NCBI RefSeq assembly: GCF_014673215.1 | Contig: NZ_JACWMS010000002.1 | Location: 1,240,001 to 1,304,000 of the forward strand | Length of the DNA stretch: 64,000 nucleotides | Origin: Gordonia hankookensis | GTDB taxonomy: Bacteria; Actinomycetota; Actinomycetes; Mycobacteriales; Mycobacteriaceae | Direction of reading: 5' to 3' | In this document: positions 8,234 to 17,530 of the stretch, piece by piece | Layout: each line of letters starts with the position of its first letter | Position numbering within the stretch: position 1 is the stretch's first letter | Program-made: the position numbers and the translations under genes | The notes under the pieces: model-generated | Database searches by the model: none | What the model saw: only the letters and a program-made list of their open reading frames with translations | Told to the model about the DNA's origin: nothing

Positions 8234-9961
8234 TCAGCGGGAGCCGGCGGGCACCTGTCGGTCGGCGCGCTGCCGAACCGGGTCGGGGTACGGGACGGCT
8301 GCGAGCAACGCCTTCGTGTACTCGTCACGCGGCGCCGACAGCACGGTCCGGGCGTCGCCGGTCTCCACCAGGCTGCCGTCGCGCAGAACGGCCACCCGGT
8401 CGGCGACCTGCTCGACGACGGCTAGATCGTGACTGATGAACAGCGCGGCGAATCCGAGGTCCCGCTGCAATTGTGCGAAGAGCTCGAGAACACGAGCCTG
8501 CACCGAGACGTCGAGTGCGCTCGTCGGTTCGTCGGCGATCAGCAGGGCGGGCTCCACTGACAGAGCGCGGGCGAGGGCGACCCGCTGGCGCTGCCCGCCG
8601 GAGAGTTCGTGCGGCAATCTGCCCGCGAACGTGCGCGGCAGCTGAACGGCGTCGAGGAGTGCGGCGACCCGTGTGTTCTGCTGGTCGCGCGTGCCGAGGC
8701 GATGGATCTCCAGCGGTTCGCGAATCGATTCGGCGACGGTGAACCGAGGGTCGAGCGATGCCGTCGGATCCTGCGGGACAAAGGCGATCGTACGACGCAG
8801 GTTCCGCAACTCCGCGCGTGACACCTGTGCGATGTCCTTGCCGCCGAGCACGATCCGGCCGTCGACCGGTGCGATGAGACCGCCGATGGTGCGGCCGAGC
8901 GTGGTCTTGCCCGATCCCGACTCGCCGACCACCCCGACCACCTCGCCGGGGTGAACCGTCAACGAGACACCCTCGAGGGCGGTGTGTGGCGCGCTGCCGA
9001 ATCTGCCCGGATGCCGCACGGTGATGTCATCGACATGCACCACCGCCGCCGACGTGGGCGCGTCGTCGTCGGGTTCGTCGTCGGCGCGCTCGTCGTCGGC
9101 GCGATCCTCGAGGGGGGAGGGCAGCGTGGGGACGGCGGCCAGCAGCTGCTTGGTGTACGGCTGCGTCGGCGCGGCGAAGATGTCGTAGACGTCGCCGCGT
9201 TCGACCACCTCGCCGAGCTGGACCACCACCACTCGGTCGGCGATGTCGGCGACGACGCCGAGGTTGTGGGTGATCAGCAGGATCCCGGCGTCGGTGCGGT
9301 CGCGGAGGCGAAGCAGGAGATCGAGGATCTCACGTTGTACGGAGACGTCGAGTGCCGTGGTCGGCTCGTCGGCGAGCAGCAGCACCGGGTCGTTGGCCAG
9401 CGCCAGCGCGATCACCACACGTTGCTTCTGCCCGCCGGAGAGTTGGTGGGGGTACTGGGCGGCTCGCTGTTCCGGATCGGGGATCTCGACCAGCCGCAAC
9501 AGTTCGACGGCCTGCTGATGGGCATCTCGCCGGGACAGCCGCCGGTGGGTACGCAATGCCTGACGCAGCTGCCACCCGATGGTCTGGACCGGGTTGAGGG
9601 CGGTCTGCGGTTCCTGGAAGATCATCGCGACCCGGGTCCCCCGGACGGCGTTGAGTTCCTTCTCGGATCTGTTGAGCATCTCGACGCCGTCCACCTTGAC
9701 GGATCCGGTCGCGGTGGCGGCGTCGGGGAGGAGCCCGATCGCGGCCCGGGCCGTCATGGTCTTGCCGGAGCCCGACTCGCCCACGAGCGCGAGGATCTGG
9801 CCGCGGTCCACACGGAGGCTGATGCCCGCAACCGCGGGCCGCGGATACGCGAAGGTGACCCGCAGGTCGTTGACCTCCAACGCGGGCACCGTCGCATCAG
9901 GGGTGGCGGCTTCTCGTGCGGCCGCAGACCGGGTGGTCGCCTGCTTGGCGATGTCGGACAT
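8234..9961 (-). CDS. Oligopeptide-type ABC importer, fused double ATPase (DppD-DppF-like)
   Basis: A 575-residue protein with two complete ABC ATPase domains in one chain. Domain 1 has Walker A GESGSGKT (61-68), signature LSGGQKQR (174-181) and Walker B LLLADEP. Domain 2 repeats these as GESGSGKT, LSGGQRQR and LLIADEP. Each domain ends with the region typical of peptide/nickel-family ATPases. The start is the ATG at 9961, overlapping the permease stop codon. It is the last gene of a four-gene operon (binding protein, two permeases, ATPase) and energises import. The cargo is unknown; the arylsulfatase next to the operon suggests a sulfur-containing compound. Confidence 0.92.
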   Translation of the reverse strand: MSDIAKQATTRSAAAREAATPDATVPALEVNDLRVTFAYPRPAVAGISLRVDRGQILALVGESGSGKTMTARAAIGLLPDAATATGSVKVDGVEMLNRSEKELNAVRGTRVAMIFQEPQTALNPVQTIGWQLRQALRTHRRLSRRDAHQQAVELLRLVEIPDPEQRAAQYPHQLSGGQKQRVVIALALANDPVLLLADEPTTALDVSVQREILDLLLRLRDRTDAGILLITHNLGVVADIADRVVVVQLGEVVERGDVYDIFAAPTQPYTKQLLAAVPTLPSPLEDRADDERADDEPDDDAPTSAAVVHVDDITVRHPGRFGSAPHTALEGVSLTVHPGEVVGVVGESGSGKTTLGRTIGGLIAPVDGRIVLGGKDIAQVSRAELRNLRRTIAFVPQDPTASLDPRFTVAESIREPLEIHRLGTRDQQNTRVAALLDAVQLPRTFAGRLPHELSGGQRQRVALARALSVEPALLIADEPTSALDVSVQARVLELFAQLQRDLGFAALFISHDLAVVEQVADRVAVLRDGSLVETGDARTVLSAPRDEYTKALLAAVPYPDPVRQRADRQVPAGSR

Positions 9962-10905
9962 CACTGCCTCCGGGTTCGGGAGATGGATTGTGCGATGAGG
10001 TAGAAGCCCAGGACCAGGGCCGAGATCACCACGAGCGGGCCGAGTGAGAACCAGGGGTTGGTCTCGAGATAGCCGTTTCCGGCCGCGAGGATCGAGCCGA
10101 GGGACGGGGTGGGCGCGACCACACCGATCCCGAGGTAGCTCATCGCGCCCTCCACGAACACCGCCAGCGACAGCGACAGTGCGAACTGGACGCCGAGCGC
10201 CTCGACCGAATTGGGCAACACGTGACGGAGGAGGATGTGCCGGGTGGTCGCCCCGCTGACGCGGGCGGCCTCGACATAGGGCATCTCCCGGACCTTGAGT
10301 ACCGACGTCCGCGTCAGCCGGCCGAAGATGGGGATCTCGGCGATGGCGATCACGATCACGATGGTCTGGGCGCCGGGCGACAGGACCGCGGTGAGTGCGA
10401 TTCCGAGGAGGAGGGCGGGGAACGCGAGGATCACGTCGAAGGTCCGTTGCGCGATCACGTCGCTCCAGGGATGGGTGACGGTCACCAGGCCGGCCGCGAT
10501 ACCCACCACCGCACCGATCGGAACGGCGATGAAGATGATGAGCAGGTCGACGCGGATTCCGTAGAGCACCCGGGTCAGCAGGTCGCGGTTCAGGTCGTCG
10601 GTGCCCAGCCAGTGCTGCGAGCTCGGCGGCAGGAGGTATGCGCCGTCGATCTGCTGGTCCGCTGCGAACGAGGTCAACAACGGGCCGACCACCGCGAGCA
10701 GCACGACGATGGCCACCAGAACGGTACCGACCAGACCGGATCCGCTGAGCAGACTGCGCAGCGTCGACTGTCGCGTCCGGGACCCGACATCGGTGGCCGA
10801 CTCCGGGAGGAGGCCTGGCTCGATGTCGAGGACGGCCTCGGCCCCGAAGGTCGAGGCGAACGGGTCGGTCGTGGTGGGACTGTTGGTCGCGGTTCTTCCG
10901 GACAT
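9961..10905 (-). CDS. ABC importer permease, DppC-like
   Basis: A 314-residue integral membrane protein of the DppC/OppC type: a hydrophilic N-terminus, a first membrane segment near residue 60, the extracytoplasmic region with HWLGTDDLNRDLLTRV, then five more segments. The EAA-type loop contacting the ATPase lies around EAARVSG. ATG at 10905 overlaps the previous stop as TGATG; a GTG one codon earlier is also possible. The stop overlaps the ATPase start (ATGA). Confidence 0.92.
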   Translation of the reverse strand: MSGRTATNSPTTTDPFASTFGAEAVLDIEPGLLPESATDVGSRTRQSTLRSLLSGSGLVGTVLVAIVVLLAVVGPLLTSFAADQQIDGAYLLPPSSQHWLGTDDLNRDLLTRVLYGIRVDLLIIFIAVPIGAVVGIAAGLVTVTHPWSDVIAQRTFDVILAFPALLLGIALTAVLSPGAQTIVIVIAIAEIPIFGRLTRTSVLKVREMPYVEAARVSGATTRHILLRHVLPNSVEALGVQFALSLSLAVFVEGAMSYLGIGVVAPTPSLGSILAAGNGYLETNPWFSLGPLVVISALVLGFYLIAQSISRTRRQ

Positions 10906-11861
10906 CACTGACCTGCCAATCGGATTCGGGGATCGAGCCAGGCGTGCAGAATGTCGGCGGCGAGCTGGAGCACGACGAACACCGTGACCGACAGCAGGAC
11001 GAGCACCTGGACCAGGGGATAGTCACGCGCGAAGATGCCTTCTTCGGTGAGGAGTCCGAGCCCCGGCCAGCCGAAGATCGACTCGACGAGGATCGCTCCA
11101 CCGAGAAGCCCCCCGACGACGAGGCCGAGCGCGGTGAGGGTGGGCGGCAGCGCATTTCGAAGTGCGTTGCGGAGGACGATGGTGTGCCACGGGACACCGA
11201 GCGATCGTGCGGTCACCGCGTACGGCTGGCGGAGTTCGGTACGCAGGGCCTCGGTCAGGAACCGCGCGAGCACCGCGCCGGCAGGCAGCCCCAGCGTCAG
11301 AGCCGGGAGGATCAGATACTGCAGGCTGATCTGAAAACTCTGCGTGTAACCACCGGGCGGTGTGCCGCCTGCCGGCAACCAGCGGAGCTGGACACCGAAT
11401 ACGAGGATCAGCACCGTGCCGACGACGAAGGTCGGGATGGCGATGGCGACGGCGTTGATGCCGATCAGTACGGCATGGACTGCGCGGCTCTCGAAGATCG
11501 TGGCGGACAGGCTCAGGGCCAGCGCCAGCACGACGGCGATCACGAGTGCGGTCACGGTCAGCACCACAGTGTTGACGAGTCCGAATCCGATCAGGTCGCT
11601 GATCGCGCCGCCCACCTGGTAACTCTCCCCGAGGTTCAGTGTGAAGATTCCACCGAGCCAGGCGAAGTACTGCACCAGGAAGGGTCGGTCGAGACCGAGG
11701 TCGTGCCGGATCGCCGCGAGCTGTTCGGGCCCCGCGTCGGGGCCGGCGAGCGCCGCCTCGGGACCACCCGGGATCAGTCGGAGGATGGAGAAGATCAGGA
11801 GCGAGGCGATCGCCAGCACGACGACGGCCGTCGGGATCCGTCGGATCACATAACCCAGCAT
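10905..11861 (-). CDS. ABC importer permease, DppB-like
   Basis: A 318-residue permease of the DppB/OppB type. It begins with the family N-terminus (YVIRRIPTAVVVLAIASLL) and has the conserved periplasmic segment with RHDLGLDRPFLVQYFAWL, then five further membrane helices. Its ATG overlaps the stop codon of the binding-protein gene by one base (TAATG). It pairs with the DppC-like permease downstream to form the membrane channel. Confidence 0.92.
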   Translation of the reverse strand: MLGYVIRRIPTAVVVLAIASLLIFSILRLIPGGPEAALAGPDAGPEQLAAIRHDLGLDRPFLVQYFAWLGGIFTLNLGESYQVGGAISDLIGFGLVNTVVLTVTALVIAVVLALALSLSATIFESRAVHAVLIGINAVAIAIPTFVVGTVLILVFGVQLRWLPAGGTPPGGYTQSFQISLQYLILPALTLGLPAGAVLARFLTEALRTELRQPYAVTARSLGVPWHTIVLRNALRNALPPTLTALGLVVGGLLGGAILVESIFGWPGLGLLTEEGIFARDYPLVQVLVLLSVTVFVVLQLAADILHAWLDPRIRLAGQ

Positions 11862-13456
11862 TACGAATTCCGTCCAGTGGTGTTGAGGTAGGTGTCCTTG
11901 AGGTGCAACTGGTTACGTCGATCCCAATCGATGTTGCCGACCGCGTTCGACGTTGCGACCTTCTGGAAGACGACGCCGATCTCGACCAGGAAGAGGTCCC
12001 GAAGCCAGATGTCGTCGAGTTGGCGATAGGCACGCAACGCGGCAGGCGATGCGCCGTCCGGCACGGTCCACGCCGCATTGGCGGCGGCGGCGTACGCCGG
12101 GTTGACGTAGTTCGACGAGTTCTTGGCCGCGTTGAACGGATAGGCCGAGACCGCAAGCGTCGACGGGGTGAATTGGGCAAAAGCATGCTGCAACAACCAG
12201 ATTCCGGTGAACTTCCCGCCGATCAGCTTGGCCGACTGCTGGGTCTGATCGTTGGGGACCAGCGTCACCGGGATGCCGATGTCCTTGAGATTCGACTGCA
12301 CGATCTCGGCGACCACCCGGTCGATCCCCTGTGTGGAGAAGTCCAGTGGAATCGGCGGTACCGGGCCGTGCTGCGCCACGAGCTTCCTGGCCTGCGTGAT
12401 GTCGCGACCGTAGGTCGAATTGGCTGCGGCGTCATAGGCGGGCGACCACTTCGGCCACGGGAGATTCACCACGTAACCGCTCGTGCGGAAGACGTCGTTG
12501 ATGATGCGGGGTCGGTCGATGGCAAGAGCGATCGCTCGACGGAGGCGTACGTCGGACAACGCCGGATTGGTGACGTTGATGCCGACATATTCCTGCGATT
12601 CGGCACCGGTGAAGGTGACGCCTGTGAAGCCGTAGCGCGTGGTCGCGAGCTGCTGATCGTGGTAATTCAGTCCGTACGCCACATCGATCTGACCGGTGCG
12701 CAGCCGGGTGTACAGCGACTGCTGGTCCCTGATGATGACAAACGTGATCGAATCCAGGTTGGGTTTACCGCCCCAGTAGTCGTCGTTGCGGACCAGTCGC
12801 AGCGACGAATTCGGTTGCCAGGAAGCGAATTTGAACGGTCCCGTCCCGATATAGGACTTGCCCGCCTGCAGCTGCGGCAGGGAGGCAGCATCGAGGATGG
12901 GCGCGGAGTCGAGCAGATCGAAGATGTTGCTCAACGGGTGGGCGAAGCGCAGCACCACGCGATGTGGATCGCTGGTGTCGTAGGAGGTGATGGCGGCCGC
13001 GGTGCGTTTGAACTGGGGCGTCCACGGCCCGGCGAGGTAGGCCTCGAGGGACTTCTGCACATCCGACGAGACGAACGGCCTGCCGTTGTGGAACGTCACG
13101 TCCGAACGGAGATCCAGTGCCAGCGAGAGTCCGTCAGGCGACAACCGCCATGCGGTCGCCAGGGATGGCCGGACGGTCAGGTCGTCACGCGAGTAGCGGA
13201 TGAGCGTGTCGAAGGTGTTGCTCACCACCTGTCCGGCGAGATTCCCGGTGCCGATCTGCAAGAAGGTCTTGGGCGACATGTCGCCGAGTACCCCGACACG
13301 GAGATTTCCACCTTGCGGCGCCGGTTGCCCTGGGGCCAGGGATTGGGAGGCGGTGTTCTCCTGCTGGGCGACCGCAGACTGACACCCCGCCGCGAGGAGG
13401 CAGGTGGCAAGGGCCAGCGCGAGTACTTGCACCGCGCGGGTACGGCGTCCGGGCAT
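11861..13456 (-). CDS. ABC importer substrate-binding lipoprotein (SBP family 5)
   Basis: A 531-residue extracellular binding protein. From the ATG at 13456 the N-terminus is a basic lipoprotein signal ending in the lipobox LLAAGC (Cys25). The rest has family 5 features (AWRLSPDGLSLALDLR, VTFHNGRPF, RRAIALAIDR). An in-frame GTG 18 codons upstream is less likely because it would push the signal peptide inside. It heads the importer operon and is divergent from the arylsulfatase across a 222-base gap. Family 5 proteins bind oligopeptides, opines, nickel or glutathione; the ligand here is unknown. Confidence 0.9.
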   Translation of the reverse strand: MPGRRTRAVQVLALALATCLLAAGCQSAVAQQENTASQSLAPGQPAPQGGNLRVGVLGDMSPKTFLQIGTGNLAGQVVSNTFDTLIRYSRDDLTVRPSLATAWRLSPDGLSLALDLRSDVTFHNGRPFVSSDVQKSLEAYLAGPWTPQFKRTAAAITSYDTSDPHRVVLRFAHPLSNIFDLLDSAPILDAASLPQLQAGKSYIGTGPFKFASWQPNSSLRLVRNDDYWGGKPNLDSITFVIIRDQQSLYTRLRTGQIDVAYGLNYHDQQLATTRYGFTGVTFTGAESQEYVGINVTNPALSDVRLRRAIALAIDRPRIINDVFRTSGYVVNLPWPKWSPAYDAAANSTYGRDITQARKLVAQHGPVPPIPLDFSTQGIDRVVAEIVQSNLKDIGIPVTLVPNDQTQQSAKLIGGKFTGIWLLQHAFAQFTPSTLAVSAYPFNAAKNSSNYVNPAYAAAANAAWTVPDGASPAALRAYRQLDDIWLRDLFLVEIGVVFQKVATSNAVGNIDWDRRNQLHLKDTYLNTTGRNS

Positions 13457-13630
13457 CGTTGTGAACTCTCTGTCCGAGGGGCTGACATGGCCGTTCGCGT
13501 TATCTCGCACGAACAGCCCAGGTCACCACTCTGGGCAGACGGGTCGCCGAACGCCAAGCCCGGACGGGGGTTACGAAGCGTCTCGGCGAAAGTATTGACA
13601 GTTGCGCCGACTGTCTGAAAGGTGCTGTGA

Positions 13631-13649
13631 CGCACGGTGTCACCGTGCG
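13631..13649. promoter_or_regulatory. 19-bp perfect palindrome upstream of the arylsulfatase gene
   Basis: Arms CGCACGGTG and CACCGTGCG flank a central T. It lies 30 bases before the arylsulfatase start and downstream of a TTGACA at 13595-13600. It could be an operator for a dimeric regulator or a hairpin in the mRNA leader. It also contains TCACCGTG, found at two other sulfur-gene promoters in the window. Confidence 0.5.
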
Positions 13650-13678
13650 ATCGCGACGGCACGAGAAAGATGGATCCC

Positions 13679-16018
13679 ATGGCGCAGCACCAGAGTCCAC
13701 CGGAGGAGTCCCGCGGCTACGCGGACTTCCGCGGCATCGTCGGACGGACGTCCTCGGTCTCGGAGCCCTGGTGGCCGGCCGAGCCGACCCCGCCGGCGGG
13801 AGCCCCCAACATCGTCGTCGTGCTCGTCGACGACATGGGCTTTTCGGACATCGGTCCGTTCGGCGCCGAGATCGACACGCCGAACATCGACGCGTTGGCA
13901 CGGCGTGGTCTGCGGCTGAGCAACTACCACACGACGCCGGTCTGTTCGCCGGCCCGCGCAGCGCTCCTCACCGGGCTCAACCCGCACCGTGCCGGCTACG
14001 GGAGCGTCGCCAATTCCGACCCGGGATACCCGGGTCTCCGGCTCGAACTCGCCGACGACGTGCTCACCTTGCCCGAGATCCTGCGGGAGAGCGGCTATGC
14101 CACGTATGCGGTCGGCAAATGGCATCTGGTCCGCGACGCGAACATGGGCCCGGGCCGTAACCGGGACTCGTGGCCGGTGCAACGCGGCTTCGACAGCTAC
14201 TACGGATCGCTCGAGGGGCTCAACTCGTTCTTCCACCCGAATCAGCTGATCGCCGACAATTCGGTCGTCGACGTCGACGAGTATCCGGACGACTACTACG
14301 TCACCGACGATCTCACCGATCGGGCCATCGGCCAGATCAAGGCGTTGCGAGCGCAGGATCCGGCCAAGCCGTTCTTCCTGTACTTCGCCCACATCGCGAT
14401 GCACGGTCCGCACCAGGTGAAGGAGTCCGATCTGGCGAAATACCGCGGACGCTACGCCGAGGGCTGGGACGTCATCCGGCAGAAGAGGTTCCAGCGGCAG
14501 GTCGATGCCGGCCTGTTCGACCCGGACACCCCGATCGCCGAGCGCAATACGACCCCCGGTTACGACGCGCCGCCGTGGGACGCCCTCGACCCGGACGAAC
14601 AGCGCCGCTTCCAGCGCTACCAGGAGGTCTATGCGGCGATGGTCGACAGCGTGGACCAGAGCGTCGGACGCGTCGTCGACACGCTCACGGAACTGGGCGA
14701 ACTGGACAACACGATCATCGTGTTCACCTCGGACAACGGCGGGACCGCCGAAGGCGGCCCGGTCGGCACCCGCTCGTACTTCAGCCAGTTCGTACACGGT
14801 CCGGTGCCGGCCGACTGGGAGCGCGACGTGCCGCACGACGAGGAGTTGATCGGGTCCGCCGCCCTGGGCGTGCATTACCCGCGCGGGTGGGGTCAGGCGT
14901 CCAACACGCCGTTCCGCTTCTACAAGGGGCAGACCTTCGCAGGCGGGGTCCGGGTGCCATTCGTGATCTCGTGGCCCGCCGGCCTGCAGCGCGACCAGGC
15001 CGACAACGGCGTCCGACGTCAGTATTCGTATGTCACCGACGTGGCACCCACTCTGCTGGATCTCGCGGGCATCCCCACGCCCGCAGCCCGATTCGGTAAG
15101 CCTGCCCAGGAACGCGACGGGGTGAGTGCGGCCGCCTTCCTGAGGGAACGAACGGCAGCGTCGGTACACACCGAGCAGTACGCCGAGTTCGGGGGCCATC
15201 GCGGCTTCTATCGGGACGGCTGGAAACTGGTGTCGCTGCACACTGATCCGGCGACGGTCGACGACCCGGCGTGGGAGCTCTACGACGTGACCGCGGACCC
15301 GGCGGAGACCACGGATCTGGCAGCGCGTCACCCCGACCGGGTCACCGAACTCGCACAGGCGTGGGAGGACGCGGCCTGGCGCAACACGGTGTTCCCACTG
15401 TTCGATTCACCGGCCGATCAGATCAGACGGCGGCCGGCGGAGAGCCGGTACAGCGAACCGGTCCGCATCCTCGCCGGCACGCCGACCCTGGAGCGATACC
15501 GGTCGAGCCGATTGATCGCCTATCGGGATTTCGACATCGAGGTGGAGCTCGCCGGCCGGACCCGCTCCGATGACGGTGTACTGGTCGCGCACGGTGACCC
15601 GCAGGGTGGGTATCTGCTGTACATCGAGGATGCGGAAGTACATTTCGTCTTCAACAGCTACGGCAGACGTGCCCGGGTCTCGGCACCGCTGCCCGACGAC
15701 GTGTCCGCTGTGACCGTTCGTGCCGTCGCGACACCGGAAGTGCGCTGGGACTTCGAGATCGAGGTCACCGCCGCAGGCCAGACGTGGGTGGTTGCCAAGC
15801 TGCCCGATCAGTTCCAACTGGTCGGCATGGCGCCGTGGACGGGTATCTCGGTCGGCCTCGATGCGCGCGGTCCGGTGGATCCGGACCTCCGTGCGCGGCA
15901 CGGGGTCTTCCGTTTCGGTCCGGCTCTGCGCGCGGTCACCTATCGGCCCGGCCCGGTACGAGTCCCGGCCGGAGTCCGCCGTGCGATCGACGAGAGCGCG
16001 GAGCATCACGCGGACTGA
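13679..16018 (+). CDS. Arylsulfatase, formylglycine-dependent (AtsA/AtsD type)
   Basis: A 779-residue type I sulfatase. The metal site starts with VLVDDMGF (Asp51, Asp52). The nucleophile motif CSPARAALLTG (Cys89 to Arg93) is the CxPxR signature in which Cys becomes formylglycine. The length matches the long mycobacterial arylsulfatases (about 780-790 residues) with their C-terminal lectin-like extension. I choose the ATG at 13679 because GAGAAAG sits nine bases upstream; an ATG three codons earlier is too close to it. It hydrolyses sulfate esters, releasing sulfate. No signal peptide is visible, so it probably acts on imported esters. It is divergent from an ABC importer and is followed by a sulfatase-type dioxygenase. 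Confidence 0.93.
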   Translation: MAQHQSPPEESRGYADFRGIVGRTSSVSEPWWPAEPTPPAGAPNIVVVLVDDMGFSDIGPFGAEIDTPNIDALARRGLRLSNYHTTPVCSPARAALLTGLNPHRAGYGSVANSDPGYPGLRLELADDVLTLPEILRESGYATYAVGKWHLVRDANMGPGRNRDSWPVQRGFDSYYGSLEGLNSFFHPNQLIADNSVVDVDEYPDDYYVTDDLTDRAIGQIKALRAQDPAKPFFLYFAHIAMHGPHQVKESDLAKYRGRYAEGWDVIRQKRFQRQVDAGLFDPDTPIAERNTTPGYDAPPWDALDPDEQRRFQRYQEVYAAMVDSVDQSVGRVVDTLTELGELDNTIIVFTSDNGGTAEGGPVGTRSYFSQFVHGPVPADWERDVPHDEELIGSAALGVHYPRGWGQASNTPFRFYKGQTFAGGVRVPFVISWPAGLQRDQADNGVRRQYSYVTDVAPTLLDLAGIPTPAARFGKPAQERDGVSAAAFLRERTAASVHTEQYAEFGGHRGFYRDGWKLVSLHTDPATVDDPAWELYDVTADPAETTDLAARHPDRVTELAQAWEDAAWRNTVFPLFDSPADQIRRRPAESRYSEPVRILAGTPTLERYRSSRLIAYRDFDIEVELAGRTRSDDGVLVAHGDPQGGYLLYIEDAEVHFVFNSYGRRARVSAPLPDDVSAVTVRAVATPEVRWDFEIEVTAAGQTWVVAKLPDQFQLVGMAPWTGISVGLDARGPVDPDLRARHGVFRFGPALRAVTYRPGPVRVPAGVRRAIDESAEHHAD

Positions 16019-16110
16019 CCCATCGGGACTTCGAATCGTCGTGATTTCAGGTCTCGATCACCGCGTCGAACTGTGCGGAAATGTAGGGAAAGAACAGAAA
16101 GGATTGCCCA

Positions 16111-17094
16111 ATGACATTGGCACAGATCGACGAACGGGCCGACCGGGATGCGCGTGCCCGAGAGATCTACCGTGACGCAGGCATCACGGTCGACAAGCTC
16201 GGCGAGAACATCGGCGCCAAGATCGGACAGGTGCGTCTCGGCGGCGATCTGCCGGCCGAACAGGTAGAGGCGATCAGGCTCGCGCTGGCCAGCAACAAGG
16301 TCGTGGTCTTCACCGATCAACAGCACCTCGACGACGAATCGCAGTATGCGTTCGCCGAATTGCTCGGTGACCCGACCGCACCGCATCCGACGGTCACCTC
16401 GCGTGGAACCCAACTGCTGACCATCGAGGGTGCCGCCAACAGCTGGCACACCGACGTCACCTTCGTCGACCGGATCCCCAAGGCATCGATCCTGCGCGCG
16501 GTCACTCTGCCGGAGTATGGCGGTGCCACCACCTGGGCGTCGACGGTGGCCGCCTACGAGCAGCTGCCGAAGCCGTTGCGGGCGTTGACCGAAGAGCTCT
16601 GGGCAACCCACAGCAATCTCTACGACTATGTCGGCCTGAAGGAACCGTCGGGTGGTGTGGACATCTCCAGGAAGGCAGATCACTACCAGGAGTTCACCAG
16701 TACCGAGTACCAGACGCTGCACCCCGTGGTCCGGGTCCATCCGGAGACCGGTGAGCGGAGTCTGTTGCTCGGCCACTTCGCGAAGGAGTTCCGGGGACTC
16801 AAGTCTGCCGAGTTCGCCGATCTCTACCAACTGCTCCAGGCACGGATCACCAAGCTCGAGAACACCTTCCGCTGGAACTGGCGTCTGGGCGACGTGGCCA
16901 TCTGGGACAACCGGGCCACCCAGCACTACGGCATCGCCGACTACGGGAACCAGAAGCGCGAACTGCACCGCATCACCCTCGCCGGCGATGTCCCGGTCGA
17001 CGTGCGCGGCGAGAGCAGCCAGGTGCTGCAGGGCGATGCCTCGCATTACTCCGGGGTCGAACAGCCCAACCGTCTCGAGGTCTTCGCCGCGTGA
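16111..17094 (+). CDS. Fe(II)/2-oxoglutarate alkylsulfatase-type dioxygenase (TauD/AtsK family)
   Basis: A 327-residue TauD/TfdA-family oxygenase. The iron triad is His113-x-Asp115 (in SWHTDVTF) and His272 (in ATQHYGI), with Arg287 positioned for 2-oxoglutarate. The sequence resembles AtsK and Rv3406 alkylsulfatases more than taurine dioxygenase, for instance [20 protein letters not shown]. These enzymes hydroxylate the carbon next to the sulfate ester, which then breaks down to an aldehyde and sulfate. GAAAGGA precedes the ATG. It follows the arylsulfatase by 92 bases and is probably cotranscribed. Taurine or another sulfonate as substrate cannot be excluded. Confidence 0.88.
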   Translation: MTLAQIDERADRDARAREIYRDAGITVDKLGENIGAKIGQVRLGGDLPAEQVEAIRLALASNKVVVFTDQQHLDDESQYAFAELLGDPTAPHPTVTSRGTQLLTIEGAANSWHTDVTFVDRIPKASILRAVTLPEYGGATTWASTVAAYEQLPKPLRALTEELWATHSNLYDYVGLKEPSGGVDISRKADHYQEFTSTEYQTLHPVVRVHPETGERSLLLGHFAKEFRGLKSAEFADLYQLLQARITKLENTFRWNWRLGDVAIWDNRATQHYGIADYGNQKRELHRITLAGDVPVDVRGESSQVLQGDASHYSGVEQPNRLEVFAA

Positions 17095-17112
17095 GTGCCT
17101 GACCTCATCTGA

Positions 17113-17167
17113 CAAACGCCGCGGCCGGCGGACACATCACAGCTGTGTCCGCCGGCCGCGGCGTTTG
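17113..17167. terminator. Large perfect hairpin between convergent genes
   Basis: Perfect inverted arms of 24 bp (17113-17136 and 17144-17167) enclose a 7-base loop. It lies 18 bases after the dioxygenase stop and 35 bases from the stop of the convergent small membrane protein gene. There is no clear T tract, so it may work as a bidirectional rho-independent-like or transcript-stabilising structure. Confidence 0.8.
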
Positions 17168-17202
17168 CGCGGTGTTGCCGGGTCGAGTACTCGACCTGAT
17201 CG

Positions 17203-17358
17203 TCAGTAGTAGTGCGCCCGCCCGCCGACCGCGCGGCCGGTCGCACCCAGAACGGCGAGAATCGCGCCGATCACGATCAGGATGATGCCGATCGTCCAGA
17301 GGATCGGGATACTGAAGATGAACCCCAGAACCAGCAGGACGATGCCGAGAATGATCAC
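17203..17358 (-). CDS. Small hydrophobic protein, DUF6131-like
   Basis: A 51-residue protein that is almost entirely two membrane segments (starting IILGIVLLVLGFIF, then a second after PILWTIG), with a short basic tail ending in Tyr-Tyr. The start is GTG at 17358, set by an AAGGAG six bases upstream; a longer open frame upstream lacks a ribosome site. Such two-helix proteins are common in Mycobacteriales. The DUF6131 assignment is from memory of the pattern. Function is unknown. Confidence 0.75.
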   Translation of the reverse strand: MIILGIVLLVLGFIFSIPILWTIGIILIVIGAILAVLGATGRAVGGRAHYY

Positions 17359-17468
17359 GTGTGTCTCCTTGCGATGGACAAACACGCACTCGACGCTGCT
17401 GCAAGTGCCTGTCCGGTCACCTTAGCCCTGCTGCGACACGCACCGGGGATTCGTCATCCTTTCGCCAC

Positions 17469-17499
17469 ACTTGAACCTGAAGACAACTTCAAGTAGGTT
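17469..17499 (+). promoter_or_regulatory. Promoter with embedded TetR-type operator for the SDR-ACAD-kinase operon
   Basis: -35 TTGAAC (17471-17476) and -10 TAGGTT (17494-17499) are exactly 17 bases apart. The same bases form an inverted repeat ACTTGAA-N12-TTCAAGT (17469-17494), so a bound repressor would cover the promoter. A second repeat, GAACCT/AGGTTC, is nested at 17473-17500. A closely related sequence in the same register lies at the lactonase gene promoter (23940-23970). Confidence 0.65.
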
Positions 17500-17530
17500 C
17501 ACGTTCAAATTCGTTGGCAGAGGGATGTAT

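Noticed and set aside
13457..13678. A Cys-containing minus-strand frame (GDLGCSCE) between importer and arylsulfatase as a cysteine attenuator
   Set aside because: The frame has no stop before running far into the binding-protein gene and no start near the Cys codons, unlike known short attenuator ORFs.
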